Of a stretch of DNA of 26,768 nt, positions 1 through 7,776 are shown in pieces. Position numbers and translations under genes: made by a program. Under the pieces are notes generated by a model. It saw only the letters and a list, made by a program, of their open reading frames with translations. It was not told where the DNA came from and searched no databases. Within the stretch, counting starts at the first letter, position 1; every line of letters begins with the position of its first letter. Origin of the DNA: an uncultured bacterium (lineage in GTDB: Bacteria > Bacillota > Clostridia > Lachnospirales > Lachnospiraceae); assembly GCA_905214955.1 (NCBI GenBank), contig CAJMON010000045.1:1-26768 (forward strand), written 5' to 3'.

Positions 1-1520
1 GCTATATCAGTGATCTGATTGAACGGATGGCTCTTTCCCACCCGGAAATTGCGTTTAAGTTTATCAACAACAACCAGACCCGGATGTTTACTTCCGGAAA
101 TGGAAATTTAAAAGACATTATTTACGGCATTTATGGACGGGAAATTGCATCCAATCTCTGTGAGATTCATGCAGAATGTGCTTTTGCAAAACTGGATGGA
201 TTTATTGGAAAGCCAGTAATCTCCAGAGGAAACCGGAATATGGAAAATATGTTTATCAATGGGCGGTATATTAAGAGTGCCATTATCTACCGGGCCATTG
301 AGGACGGATACCAGAATTTTATGATGCAGCATAAGTATCCTTTTACGGCCTTGCATCTGACCATAGAGGGGGATCTTCTTGATATCAATGTACATCCCAC
401 TAAGATGGAGCTGCGCTTTTCCGACAACGAAGGGGTTTACCGGTTTGTCACCAATGCCGTAAGGGAAGCCTTAACCCATCGGGAGATGATTCCAAGGGTG
501 GCTCCTGGAAAGGAAGAAAAAAAGACGGAGCCAGGACCTGCAAAGGCAGCTGTCCCGGCAGACATTCCGGAACCCTTTGAGAAAAATCGGATTTCACAGG
601 TGCGGGAAGAGCTTCCTTATCTGAAACAGGATCCGGAACGGTTTGCAGAACCGGTACGGGAGGGATTTAAGGGTGTTTTAAAGGCCCCAAAGTCTGCGGC
701 CATAAAGCCGGAGACGCGGCAGGAGGTCAAGGAAGAGTCTGCTTTTCAAAAGCCGTTAGAAGAAAAGCAGGAAGCAAATCTGGAAACTGTTAAAGAGATG
801 CTGCAGGAACCTTCTTTGGAAGCTTCTATGGAAGCGGGCAGGAGCCAGGTACCAGACCAGAAGGAGCCGAAAGAGGACGTTAAGACAACTCCTGGTGTGC
901 AGATGAATTTATTCGATGACAAGCTGTTAAGCAGGGAGAACGTAAAGGAACACAAGATCATCGGCCAGCTGTTTGATACCTACTGGCTGGTGCAGTTTCG
1001 GGATGCACTTTATATCATTGACCAGCACGCAGCCCATGAAAAGGTACTGTTTGAGCGGACTATGAAGACGTTAAAGACCAGGCAGTATACGTCCCAGCAG
1101 CTGTGTCCGCCCCTGGTGCTTTCTTTGTCCATGCAGGAGGAAGCGCTTCTGAAAGAATATATGGAGAATTTTACCCAGATTGGTTTTGAAATTGAACCAT
1201 TTGGGGGAAGTGATTATTCTATCCGGGCAGTGCCGGACAATCTGTGTGGAATTGCAGAAAAAGATTTGTTCCTGGAAATGCTGGACAGCCTGGCAGACCA
1301 GACCGGGAAGATTGCAGAAAATCTGGTGAATGAGCGGATTGCCTCGATGTCTTGCAAGGCAGCTGTCAAGGGAAATCATAAAATGTCAGTGCCAGAGATT
1401 CATGCACTGATTGATGAGCTGTTGTCCCTGGAGAACCCATACAACTGTCCCCACGGGCGGCCAACCATTATTTCCATGACAAAATATGAACTGGAAAAGA
1501 AATTTAAGAGGATCGTATAA
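1..1520 (+). CDS. mutL: DNA mismatch repair protein MutL, 3' part (5' end outside window)
   Basis: MutL links mismatch recognition by MutS to strand incision and repair. The frame is open from base 3, so the gene is cut by the left edge and the N-terminal GHKL ATPase motifs are missing. What remains starts near the end of the ATPase domain, passes through the transducer domain (VNVHPTK-like motif near 390-408) and a long, charged, low-complexity linker (about 500-900). It ends in the C-terminal dimerisation domain. The latent endonuclease motif DQHA(X)2E(X)4E is intact from base 1020, and the metal-site motifs MSCKAAVK and CPHGRPT (1446-1466) are present, so this is a nicking-competent MutL of the type found in bacteria without MutH. 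The stop overlaps the miaA start (TAATG), so translation is probably coupled. mutS presumably lies upstream. The identification is secure. Confidence 0.96.
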   Translation, partial: YISDLIERMALSHPEIAFKFINNNQTRMFTSGNGNLKDIIYGIYGREIASNLCEIHAECAFAKLDGFIGKPVISRGNRNMENMFINGRYIKSAIIYRAIEDGYQNFMMQHKYPFTALHLTIEGDLLDINVHPTKMELRFSDNEGVYRFVTNAVREALTHREMIPRVAPGKEEKKTEPGPAKAAVPADIPEPFEKNRISQVREELPYLKQDPERFAEPVREGFKGVLKAPKSAAIKPETRQEVKEESAFQKPLEEKQEANLETVKEMLQEPSLEASMEAGRSQVPDQKEPKEDVKTTPGVQMNLFDDKLLSRENVKEHKIIGQLFDTYWLVQFRDALYIIDQHAAHEKVLFERTMKTLKTRQYTSQQLCPPLVLSLSMQEEALLKEYMENFTQIGFEIEPFGGSDYSIRAVPDNLCGIAEKDLFLEMLDSLADQTGKIAENLVNERIASMSCKAAVKGNHKMSVPEIHALIDELLSLENPYNCPHGRPTIISMTKYELEKKFKRIV

Positions 1521-2482
1521 TGTGTGAAGCAAAACAGCCTTTTCTCATTTTGACAGGACCCACGGCAGTTGGAAAGACAGCGCTTTCCATCGCCCTTGCA
1601 AAGGCAGTGGATGGAGAGATCATTTCAGCGGATTCCATGCAGGTATACCGGGGAATGGACATTGGCTCAGCCAAAATCCGAAAAGAAGAAATGCAGGGAG
1701 TTCGACATCATCTTATTGACATCTGTGATCCATGTGATGAATTCCACGTGGTAAATTTTCAGAAATATGCAAAAGACGCCATCCAGGAGATTTCCGGACG
1801 TGGGAAAATCCCGGTTCTGACTGGTGGAACCGGTTTTTATATTCAGGCCGTGCTGTATGACATTGATTTTACCAGTGAGAAGGATGAGGACGGATACCGG
1901 GCCAAATTGGAGCAGATCGGAAAAGAACAGGGCAGTGCTGTCCTTCACGATATGTTAAAAGAAGCAGACCCAAAAGCTGCCGGGCAGATTCATGTCAACA
2001 ACCAGAAACGGGTGATCCGGGCTCTGGAATACTTCCATGAAACCGGAAAGAAAATTTCGGAACACAACGAAGAAGAGCGTCAGAAAACATCACCGTACAA
2101 TTTTGCCTATTTTGTCTTAAATGACGAAAGATCCAGGTTGTATGAACGGATTGACAGGCGGGTGGATCAGATGCTTGCAGACGGTCTGGTGGAGGAAGTA
2201 GCACGTTTAAAAGAGCTTGGTTGTACCAGAGACATGGTTTCTATGCAGGGCCTTGGATATAAGGAAATCCTGGATTACCTGGATGGAAAAATAAGCCTTG
2301 AGAAGGCGGTGTATATCCTGAAACGGGATACCAGGCATTTTGCTAAACGGCAGCTCACCTGGTTTCGACGGGAACGGGATGTGATCTGGGTGAACAAGCC
2401 GGATTTTCAATATAATGAAGAAAAGATTCTGGAGTATATGAAAGAAATTCTCCGGGAAAAGAAGATTTTAAAGGAAATATAG
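1520..2482 (+). CDS. miaA: tRNA dimethylallyltransferase MiaA
   Basis: MiaA transfers a dimethylallyl group from DMAPP to N6 of A37 in tRNAs that read UNN codons, the first step to the ms2i6A hypermodification. The 320 residues match the family length. The P-loop GPTAVGKT is at residues 13-20, followed by DSMQVYRGMDIGSAK, HHLIDI, LTGGTGFYIQA, the late LGYKEI motif and a basic C-terminal RDTRHFAKRQLTWFRR segment that contacts tRNA. The ATG overlaps the mutL stop. Neighbouring mutL and ynbB match the mutSL-miaA order common in Firmicutes, although no hfq gene is seen between miaA and the next gene. Nothing is damaged or odd. Confidence 0.97.
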   Translation: MCEAKQPFLILTGPTAVGKTALSIALAKAVDGEIISADSMQVYRGMDIGSAKIRKEEMQGVRHHLIDICDPCDEFHVVNFQKYAKDAIQEISGRGKIPVLTGGTGFYIQAVLYDIDFTSEKDEDGYRAKLEQIGKEQGSAVLHDMLKEADPKAAGQIHVNNQKRVIRALEYFHETGKKISEHNEEERQKTSPYNFAYFVLNDERSRLYERIDRRVDQMLADGLVEEVARLKELGCTRDMVSMQGLGYKEILDYLDGKISLEKAVYILKRDTRHFAKRQLTWFRRERDVIWVNKPDFQYNEEKILEYMKEILREKKILKEI

Positions 2483-2507
2483 AAAAAAGAAGGAAGAATC
2501 AGAACTT

Positions 2508-3788
2508 ATGTCAGCAGAAGAAATGTACGAAGAAATGGGAATTGAAAAATCTGTTTTTCAGTTTGGAGAAAGGATTTTAAAAGAGTTAAAACCGCGTTTT
2601 GAAGCGCTAGATGAAACAGCAGAATTTAATCAGATGAAAGTTATCCAGGCCATGCAGAAAAACAGAGTCAGCATGGAACACTTAGGTTCTACAAGCGGAT
2701 ATGGCTACAACGATATCGGAAGAGATACACTGGAAGATGTGTACGCATCCGTATTTCACACAGAGGCGGCCCTGGTGCGTCCCCAGATTACCTGCGGAAC
2801 CCACGCTCTTGGAATTGCTCTTGCAGGAAATCTCCGTCCGGGTGATGAGCTGTTAAGCATTTCTGGAAAGCCCTATGATACCCTAGAAGAAGTCATCGGA
2901 ATCCGCCCATCCAAAGGCTCTCTGGCAGAATATGGCGTGACCTACCGACAGGTGGATCTTCTGCCGGATGGAAGCTTTGATTTTGAAGGAATCCGAAATG
3001 CCATTACCCCAAAGACCAAACTGGTGGAAATTCAGCGTTCCAAGGGCTATCAGACAAGACCGACCCTTTCTGTTGACAAGATTGGAGAGGCCATTGCCTT
3101 TGTAAAATCTATCCGCAAAGACATCATCTGCATGGTGGACAACTGCTATGGAGAATTTGTAGAAACCAAAGAGCCTTCTGACCTGGGAGCAGATATGGTG
3201 GTCGGATCTCTGATTAAAAATCCAGGCGGAGGCCTGGCTCCCATCGGCGGCTACATTGCAGGAACTACGGAGTGCATTGAAAATGCAGCCTTCCGCCTGA
3301 TAACGCCGGGACTTGGAAAGGAAGTAGGCGCCAGCCTTGGGGTGAATAAATCCTTTTATCAGGGCCTGTTTTTGGCACCTACGGTGGTGAATGCAGCATT
3401 AAAAGGAGCGATTTTTGCGGCAAATGTATTTGAACGTCTTGGATTTGATGTGGTTCCAAACGGAACTGAGAGCAGACATGACATCATTCAGGCGGTGACC
3501 TTTGGAAAGCCGGAAGGTGTTATTGCATTCTGCAAGGGCATTCAGGCAGCAGCTCCGGTGGACAGCTATGTGACCCCGGAACCATGGGCAATGCCTGGCT
3601 ATGACAGCGATGTCATTATGGCGGCAGGTGCCTTTGTACAGGGCTCTTCCATTGAGCTGAGTGCAGACGGCCCAATCAAACCGCCTTATGCAGTATATTT
3701 CCAGGGAGGTCTGACCTGGCCTCATGCGAAACTTGGTATTCTGATGGCACTGCAGAAGGTGAAAGAGGCAGGACTGGTACAGCTGTAG
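2508..3788 (+). CDS. ynbB: PLP-dependent YnbB family protein (methionine gamma-lyase-like, 'aluminium resistance protein')
   Basis: This 426-residue protein belongs to the fold-type I PLP family often labelled methionine gamma-lyase or aluminium resistance protein (YnbB of Bacillus). The N-terminal part has the typical MEHLGSTSGYGYNDIGRD stretch. ITCGTHALGIAL lies in the cofactor-binding half. VGSLIKNPGGG carries the probable Schiff-base lysine, K237. A glycine-rich segment (GGYIAGT) follows, and the C-terminus ends in the family's YFQGGLTWPHAKLG-like motif. A ribosome binding site AGGAAG (2491-2496) precedes the ATG at 2508. Its substrate is not established for the family, so the methionine lyase label should be read as structural. 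The position after miaA is a conserved Firmicute neighbourhood. Confidence 0.9.
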   Translation: MSAEEMYEEMGIEKSVFQFGERILKELKPRFEALDETAEFNQMKVIQAMQKNRVSMEHLGSTSGYGYNDIGRDTLEDVYASVFHTEAALVRPQITCGTHALGIALAGNLRPGDELLSISGKPYDTLEEVIGIRPSKGSLAEYGVTYRQVDLLPDGSFDFEGIRNAITPKTKLVEIQRSKGYQTRPTLSVDKIGEAIAFVKSIRKDIICMVDNCYGEFVETKEPSDLGADMVVGSLIKNPGGGLAPIGGYIAGTTECIENAAFRLITPGLGKEVGASLGVNKSFYQGLFLAPTVVNAALKGAIFAANVFERLGFDVVPNGTESRHDIIQAVTFGKPEGVIAFCKGIQAAAPVDSYVTPEPWAMPGYDSDVIMAAGAFVQGSSIELSADGPIKPPYAVYFQGGLTWPHAKLGILMALQKVKEAGLVQL

Positions 3789-3800
3789 GAGGAAAAAGGA

Positions 3801-5039
3801 ATGCGTGTACTTGTGATCGGAGGCGGGGCTTCCGGGCTGATGGCAGCCATTCATGCGGCAAGAGCAGGGGCTGAGGTGACGGTTCTGGAAAGTATGGAAA
3901 AACCTGGAAAAAAACTTTTGGCAACGGGAAACGGACGGTGCAATCTGACCAACCAAAGTGCCGGAGATGCCAGATATTACCGAAGCAGTGAAAAAGGCGT
4001 CCAGGAAGTATTAAAAGGCTACACTCCCAAAGAAACCCTTGCAGATTTTGCAGGACTTGGACTGTTTGTTCAGGAAAAGCAGGAGGGCTGCATGTACCCG
4101 GCTTCCGGCCAGGCTTCTTCGGTTTTAGATCTGCTTCTTATGGAAGCGGCTGCGCGGAAGGTAAAGATCAAATGCCTGGAAAAGGCAGAAAAAATCTGGA
4201 AAAAAGACAGAGTCTGGCAGGTAAAAACTCCTGGATGGCAGTACGAAGCAGAAAAGGTGATTCTAGCCTGCGGAAGCCAGGCAGCGCCGGCTCTTGGAGC
4301 AGACGGCAGCGGTTATGTTCTTGCGAAAATGACGGGACATACCATAGAAAAGCCCCTTCCGGCACTGGTACCGCTGAAAATCAAAGACAAGGATATCCGG
4401 CAGCTGGAAGGGGTACGTACACCTGCCGAAATCTGTTTGAAGACCAGAAAAGAAAGTTTTCGAGAAACCGGAGAACTCCAGTGGACGGCCTATGGAATCT
4501 CCGGAATTGTGGTGTTTCAGGTAAGCCGGTTCGCGGTGAAGGCTCTGGAAGAAGGAGAGCAGGCAGCTGTATCGGTCAATCTGTTAAAGGGAATGGGAAT
4601 CACATCAGAAGAGGCACAAAAGAAAATGGAGCAGGTGCTGGCCTTGTCTGGAAATAAAAAAAATGAGGAACTGCTGGCCGGCCTGTTTGCAAAGAAGATG
4701 ATTCCCTTTCTGATTAAAAGAGCAGACTTAAAAGAGCGGCAGAACGCGTCCAGAGAAAGCATTGAGAAACTTCTTCTTGCGGCATCGGATATCCGCCTGG
4801 AAGTGTCTGGATTTAAGTCTTTTGACGCAGCGCAGTGCTGTCAGGGCGGAGTTCTGCTTTCCCAGGTGGATTTGTCTACCATGGAGTCGAAAAAGGCCGA
4901 GGGATTGTATGTTACCGGAGAACTGTTGGACGTAGACGGCCCCTGCGGCGGCTACAACCTGCAGTGGGCCTGGAGTACCGGTGCCAGAGCGGGAGACCAT
5001 GCCGGAAGAGACAGTGAAAGAGAAAGGAAATGGATATGA
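3801..5039 (+). CDS. HI0933/COG2081-type FAD-dependent oxidoreductase (BaiN/RdsA-like)
   Basis: This 412-residue flavoprotein begins with a dinucleotide-binding Rossmann motif, VIGGGASGLMAA (G7-G12), followed by the family signature KKLLATGNGRCNLTN. It ends with TGELLDVDGPCGGYNLQWAW, the second FAD-contact signature of the HI0933-like family. Members include the bile-acid-associated BaiN of Clostridium scindens, but most have no proven substrate, and nothing here supports bile-acid metabolism. AGGAGG overlaps the ynbB stop codon and gives a clear start at 3801. The stop overlaps the start of the next flavoprotein gene (ATGA at 5036), so the two are probably translationally coupled. No membrane segment is seen and the protein is likely cytosolic. 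Confidence 0.9.
   Translation: MRVLVIGGGASGLMAAIHAARAGAEVTVLESMEKPGKKLLATGNGRCNLTNQSAGDARYYRSSEKGVQEVLKGYTPKETLADFAGLGLFVQEKQEGCMYPASGQASSVLDLLLMEAAARKVKIKCLEKAEKIWKKDRVWQVKTPGWQYEAEKVILACGSQAAPALGADGSGYVLAKMTGHTIEKPLPALVPLKIKDKDIRQLEGVRTPAEICLKTRKESFRETGELQWTAYGISGIVVFQVSRFAVKALEEGEQAAVSVNLLKGMGITSEEAQKKMEQVLALSGNKKNEELLAGLFAKKMIPFLIKRADLKERQNASRESIEKLLLAASDIRLEVSGFKSFDAAQCCQGGVLLSQVDLSTMESKKAEGLYVTGELLDVDGPCGGYNLQWAWSTGARAGDHAGRDSERERKWI
5022..5028 (+). promoter_or_regulatory. Ribosome binding site that decides the start of the COG2509 gene
   Basis: GAAAGGA lies one base before an ATG at 5030 but seven bases before the ATG at 5036. The second spacing is normal for initiation, and the 5036 codon forms the usual ATGA overlap with the upstream stop. 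I therefore prefer 5036. Confidence 0.6.
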
Positions 5040-6625
5040 TACGGATTCAGCAGCTGAAACTGCCCTGTGGGCACGAGGAAGAAGAACTGAAACAGGCAGT
5101 GCTTCATGCCCTTTCCATTCGGGAGAAAGACCTGATTTCTTACAAGATCAAGAAAAGATCCCTAGATGCACGGAAAAAGCCGGTTCTTTTTTACAGTTAT
5201 GTGATTGATGCAAAAGTGGTCTGTGAGGCAAAGGTGCTGAAGCGGAAAAAAGCCGGAATTTCGGCAGTGGAGCCGAAACCGTATCAGTATCCGGCATTTG
5301 GAGAAGAACCGTTAAAAGGACGTCCGGTGATTGCCGGTACCGGCCCTGCAGGACTGTTCTGCGGCCTTGTGCTTGCAAGATGCGGCTTCCGCCCCATTCT
5401 TCTGGAACGGGGAGAGGATGTGGAAAGCCGGCAGAAAAAAGTAGATACCTTCTGGAAGACCGGCATCTTAGATCCTACCTCCAATGTCCAGTTCGGAGAA
5501 GGCGGAGCGGGAACGTTTTCCGATGGAAAGCTGAATACCGCGGTAAAAGATGTGTCCGGGCGTAATACCTATGTGCTTCAGACCTTTGTGGAAGCAGGTG
5601 CCCCGGAAGAAATTCTGTATCTGAATAAGCCCCATATTGGAACAGATGTTTTGAAAAATGTGGTAAAGTGGATCCGGGAAGAGATCTGCAGGCTTGGCGG
5701 AGAGGTACGTTTTAAAAGCCAGGTGACGGATCTTAAGATCAAAGACGGAGCCCTGGCTGGAATTATAGTAAATGACACAGAGCAGATGGTGTGCCAGACG
5801 CTGGTTCTGGCAGTTGGGCACAGTGCAAGGGATACCTTTGAGATGCTGGCGAAAAAGCCTGTTTTAATGGAGCAGAAAGCTTTTGCCGTGGGAGTCCGGA
5901 TTGAACATCCCCAGTCCATGATTGATGTTTCCCAGTATGGACAAGAACGAAGGGATCTGCCAGCAGCGGATTATAAGCTGACCCGGAATCTGAAAAATGG
6001 AAGAGGAGTCTATTCCTTCTGCATGTGTCCGGGAGGCTATGTGGTGAATGCCTCTTCAGAAGAAAGACGCCTGGCAGTGAACGGCATGAGTTACCATGCC
6101 AGAGATGGAAAAAATGCCAACAGCGCAATGGTGGTTACGGTATCACCGGCGGATTTTGGATCGGAGCATGTGCTGGCAGGCATGGAATTTCAGCGGAAGC
6201 TGGAAGAAAAGGCTTATCAGGCAGCAGGCGGAAAGATTCCGGTGGAGCTTCTTGGAGATTTCTGCAGAGAAGAGAAAGGAGAAATTTCTCAGATGCTGGG
6301 AGAAGTGGAACCGCAGAACCGGGGTTTGTGGGCATTTGCCGATGTGCGCAGCTGCTTTCCAAAAGACCTTGCCAGATCCCTTGCTGAAGGCATCTTAGAC
6401 TGCGGCAATGTGATCAAAGGATTTAACCGGAAAGACGCTGTGGTATCCGGTGTGGAAAGCAGAACCTCCTCTCCAGTACGGATTCTGAGAGGTGAAACCT
6501 TAGAAAGCAGTGTGAAGGGTCTGTATCCCTGCGGAGAAGGTGCCGGATATGCAGGGGGGATTACGTCAGCGGCTATGGATGGAATGAAAGTGGCAGAGGC
6601 GCTGATGAAAAAATATAGGGTGTAA
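5036..6625 (+). CDS. COG2509-type FAD-dependent dehydrogenase, uncharacterised
   Basis: This protein of about 529 residues has a small N-terminal alpha/beta domain (roughly residues 1-90, rich in Lys/Arg and beginning with IRIQQLKLP). An FAD-binding core follows with the motif VIAGTGPAGLFCGLVLAR and then ILLERGEDV, where the acidic residue should bind the FAD ribose. NVQFGEGGAGTFSDGKL is a signature of this family of uncharacterised FAD-dependent dehydrogenases. The C-terminus carries LYPCGEGAGYAGGITSAAMDG, the closing FAD motif. The length is normal. The reaction and electron acceptor are unknown for the family. It is probably the last gene of the mutL-miaA operon, since the next 455 bases hold no gene and contain terminator-like hairpins. 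An alternative ATG at 5030 would add two residues. Confidence 0.9.
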   Translation: MIRIQQLKLPCGHEEEELKQAVLHALSIREKDLISYKIKKRSLDARKKPVLFYSYVIDAKVVCEAKVLKRKKAGISAVEPKPYQYPAFGEEPLKGRPVIAGTGPAGLFCGLVLARCGFRPILLERGEDVESRQKKVDTFWKTGILDPTSNVQFGEGGAGTFSDGKLNTAVKDVSGRNTYVLQTFVEAGAPEEILYLNKPHIGTDVLKNVVKWIREEICRLGGEVRFKSQVTDLKIKDGALAGIIVNDTEQMVCQTLVLAVGHSARDTFEMLAKKPVLMEQKAFAVGVRIEHPQSMIDVSQYGQERRDLPAADYKLTRNLKNGRGVYSFCMCPGGYVVNASSEERRLAVNGMSYHARDGKNANSAMVVTVSPADFGSEHVLAGMEFQRKLEEKAYQAAGGKIPVELLGDFCREEKGEISQMLGEVEPQNRGLWAFADVRSCFPKDLARSLAEGILDCGNVIKGFNRKDAVVSGVESRTSSPVRILRGETLESSVKGLYPCGEGAGYAGGITSAAMDGMKVAEALMKKYRV

Positions 6626-6717
6626 AACGTCATGCCTGCCGGGGGTTTACAGTTCAGCAGGCGCCAGCGCCGTGCGTTCTCGCCCGGGCGCTGCATTGCA
6701 GCTTACCGCTGGCGCTT

Positions 6718-6738
6718 AGGGGCGTTCCGCCCCTTTCT
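6718..6738 (+). terminator. Terminator-like hairpin in repeat copy 1
   Basis: AGGGGCG, a TTC loop and CGCCCCT form a 7-bp GC-rich stem followed by TTTCT. The T-run is short, so the strength is uncertain, but it lies about 95 bases after the last gene of the mutL operon. The same structure recurs in copy 2 at 6881-6901. Confidence 0.45.
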
Positions 6739-6880
6739 CAGTCTGTTTTGGCATTTTTCGGCGTATCAATCCGCCTCTGAATGCAAAAAACGTCATGTCT
6801 GCCGGGGGGTTACAGTTCAGCAGGCGCCAGCGCCGTGCGTTCTCGCCCGGGCGCTGCATTGCAGCTTACCGCTGGCGCTT

Positions 6881-6901
6881 AGGGGCGTTCCGCCCCTTTC
6901 T
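6881..6901 (+). terminator. Terminator-like hairpin in repeat copy 2
   Basis: This is the second copy, 163 bases downstream, of the GGGGCG/CGCCCC hairpin with a short T-rich tail. It may back up the first copy in separating the mutL and radC-mre operons. Confidence 0.4.
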
Positions 6902-6972
6902 CAGTCTGTTTTGGCATTTTTCGGCGTATCAATCCGCCTCTGAATGCCAAAAACATCCTTCCTGCTGAACTG

Positions 6973-7003
6973 TTAGAAAAAATTAAGATTCAAATGGTAT
7001 ACT
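6973..7003 (+). promoter_or_regulatory. Probable promoter of the radC-mre-min operon
   Basis: An extended -10 element TGGTATACT lies at 6995-7003. The best -35 candidate, TTAGAA at 6973-6978, is weak and 19 bases away, so recognition would lean on the extended -10. It overlaps the end of the 13-bp inverted repeat arm. The remaining bases to radC (7004-7080) form a leader in which I see only a weak 5-bp hairpin. Confidence 0.5.
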
Positions 7004-7080
7004 TTGGCCGGTGTTTATGTTAAAATAATTGAGGCATCGTTTTTTGCCTGCACAACCGGGAGAGGGCTGTGAAGTGAATT

Positions 7081-7776
7081 ATGCAGAAAACAATGAAACA
7101 ATTACCGGAAGACGAAAAACCATATGAAAAAACTCTGCAGTACGGGCCCAAGTCCCTTACCGATGCAGAGCTTCTGGCAGTGATCTTAAGAACCGGTTCC
7201 AAGGGAACTTCTGCCCTGGAGCTGTCTAAGTCTGTTCTGAATGAAACGGCAGCTCCTAAGGGGCTTTTAGGTCTTCATCAGCTGACAGTGAACGATCTGA
7301 TGAACATTCACGGAATCGGAAAAGTGAAAGCAGTACAGATCCAGTGTGTTCTGGAGCTGTCCAGACGAATTGCCAAGGCCTCCTCCAGGTCTGGGCTTTG
7401 TTTTGAACATCCGTCTACCATCGCAGACTATTATATGGAGGATTTAAGGCACTGCAGCCAGGAACAGGTGATCCTGATGATGTTAAATACACGCTGCAGG
7501 CTGCTTGGCGAAAAAGTGATTTCGAAAGGAACTGCTACGGGTTCCATGATCTCCCCAAGGGAGATTTTTCTTGAGGCATTGCATTATCAGGCAGTCTCCA
7601 TTGTCCTTGTGCACAATCACCCAAGCGGGGATCCACGTCCCAGTCGGGAGGATATTCTTCTGACAAAGAGAGTAGAGCAGGCTGGGGAGCTGATCGGAAT
7701 CAGCCTGATTGATCATGTGATCCTTGGAGATCACGCTTACATCAGTATGAGAGAGGAAAAACTGATATGTCCTTAA
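7081..7776 (+). CDS. radC: RadC family protein (JAMM/MPN domain)
   Basis: This 231-residue protein has the normal RadC layout. An N-terminal helix-hairpin-helix region (roughly residues 40-95, with MNIHGIGKVKAVQI) precedes a C-terminal JAMM metallo-domain. The metal ligands of the HxH-x10-D motif are visible as H178, H180 and D191 in HNHPSGDPRPSRED. RadC was named for DNA repair, but its actual biochemical role is unproven. The radC-mreB-mreC-mreD order is conserved in Bacillus and many Clostridia. The ribosome binding site is poor (GGGAGAGGG is about 15 bases away), but no better in-frame start exists. It overlaps the following mreB-like gene by 10 bases. Confidence 0.95.
   Translation: MQKTMKQLPEDEKPYEKTLQYGPKSLTDAELLAVILRTGSKGTSALELSKSVLNETAAPKGLLGLHQLTVNDLMNIHGIGKVKAVQIQCVLELSRRIAKASSRSGLCFEHPSTIADYYMEDLRHCSQEQVILMMLNTRCRLLGEKVISKGTATGSMISPREIFLEALHYQAVSIVLVHNHPSGDPRPSREDILLTKRVEQAGELIGISLIDHVILGDHAYISMREEKLICP

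Larger units (their letters stand above)
6627..6952 (+). repeat. Two tandem copies of a 163-bp GC-rich hairpin repeat
   Basis: Bases 6627-6789 and 6790-6952 are nearly identical direct copies with a period of 163. I see differences only near the left side of each unit (around 6635-6647 versus 6798-6810) and one A/C change near the right end. Each unit contains a 9-bp stem (6661-6669 with 6707-6715) enclosing a perfect 10-bp palindrome (6681-6690) and a small hairpin (6690-6702). A terminator-like hairpin (6718-6734) and an outer TTTTGGCATT/AATGCCAAAA pair follow, the pair being perfect only in copy 2. The DNA is visibly more GC-rich than its surroundings. An open frame crosses both copies but has no family features. 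The unit may be a non-autonomous mobile or REP-like element, a structured RNA, or both. Confidence 0.9.
6649..6973. repeat. 13-bp inverted repeat bracketing the tandem repeat
   Basis: The 13-mer ACAGTTCAGCAGG occurs at 6649-6661 and again at 6812-6824 in the second unit. Its exact reverse complement CCTGCTGAACTGT occurs once at 6961-6973, just after the second unit. The arrangement resembles the ends of a miniature inverted-repeat element in which the interior was duplicated. No transposase gene and no clear target-site duplication are visible. Confidence 0.75.

Noticed and set aside
3399..3956. Long antisense frame opposite ynbB and the first flavoprotein gene
   Set aside because: It is a shadow of two clear genes, rich in Cys and His, with no ribosome binding site or recognisable motif.
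4172..4657. 161-codon frame inside the HI0933-type gene on the same strand
   Set aside because: It overlaps a well-supported gene in another frame, and its basic, low-complexity product resembles no family.
5468..6128. Three overlapping antisense frames opposite the COG2509 gene
   Set aside because: They are mutually overlapping shadows without start signals.
6632..6943. Open frame of 103 codons across both repeat copies
   Set aside because: It is created by the tandem repeat, with no ribosome binding site, no family features and a composition set by the GC-rich hairpins. The apparent internal repeat is read in two frames because 163 is not a multiple of three.
6627..6952. CRISPR array
   Set aside because: There are only two long units with no spacers between them, and no cas genes are present.
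7004..7080. Riboswitch or attenuator in the radC leader
   Set aside because: Only a weak 5-bp hairpin around AGGCA/TGCCT is visible, with no known aptamer features and no T-run.
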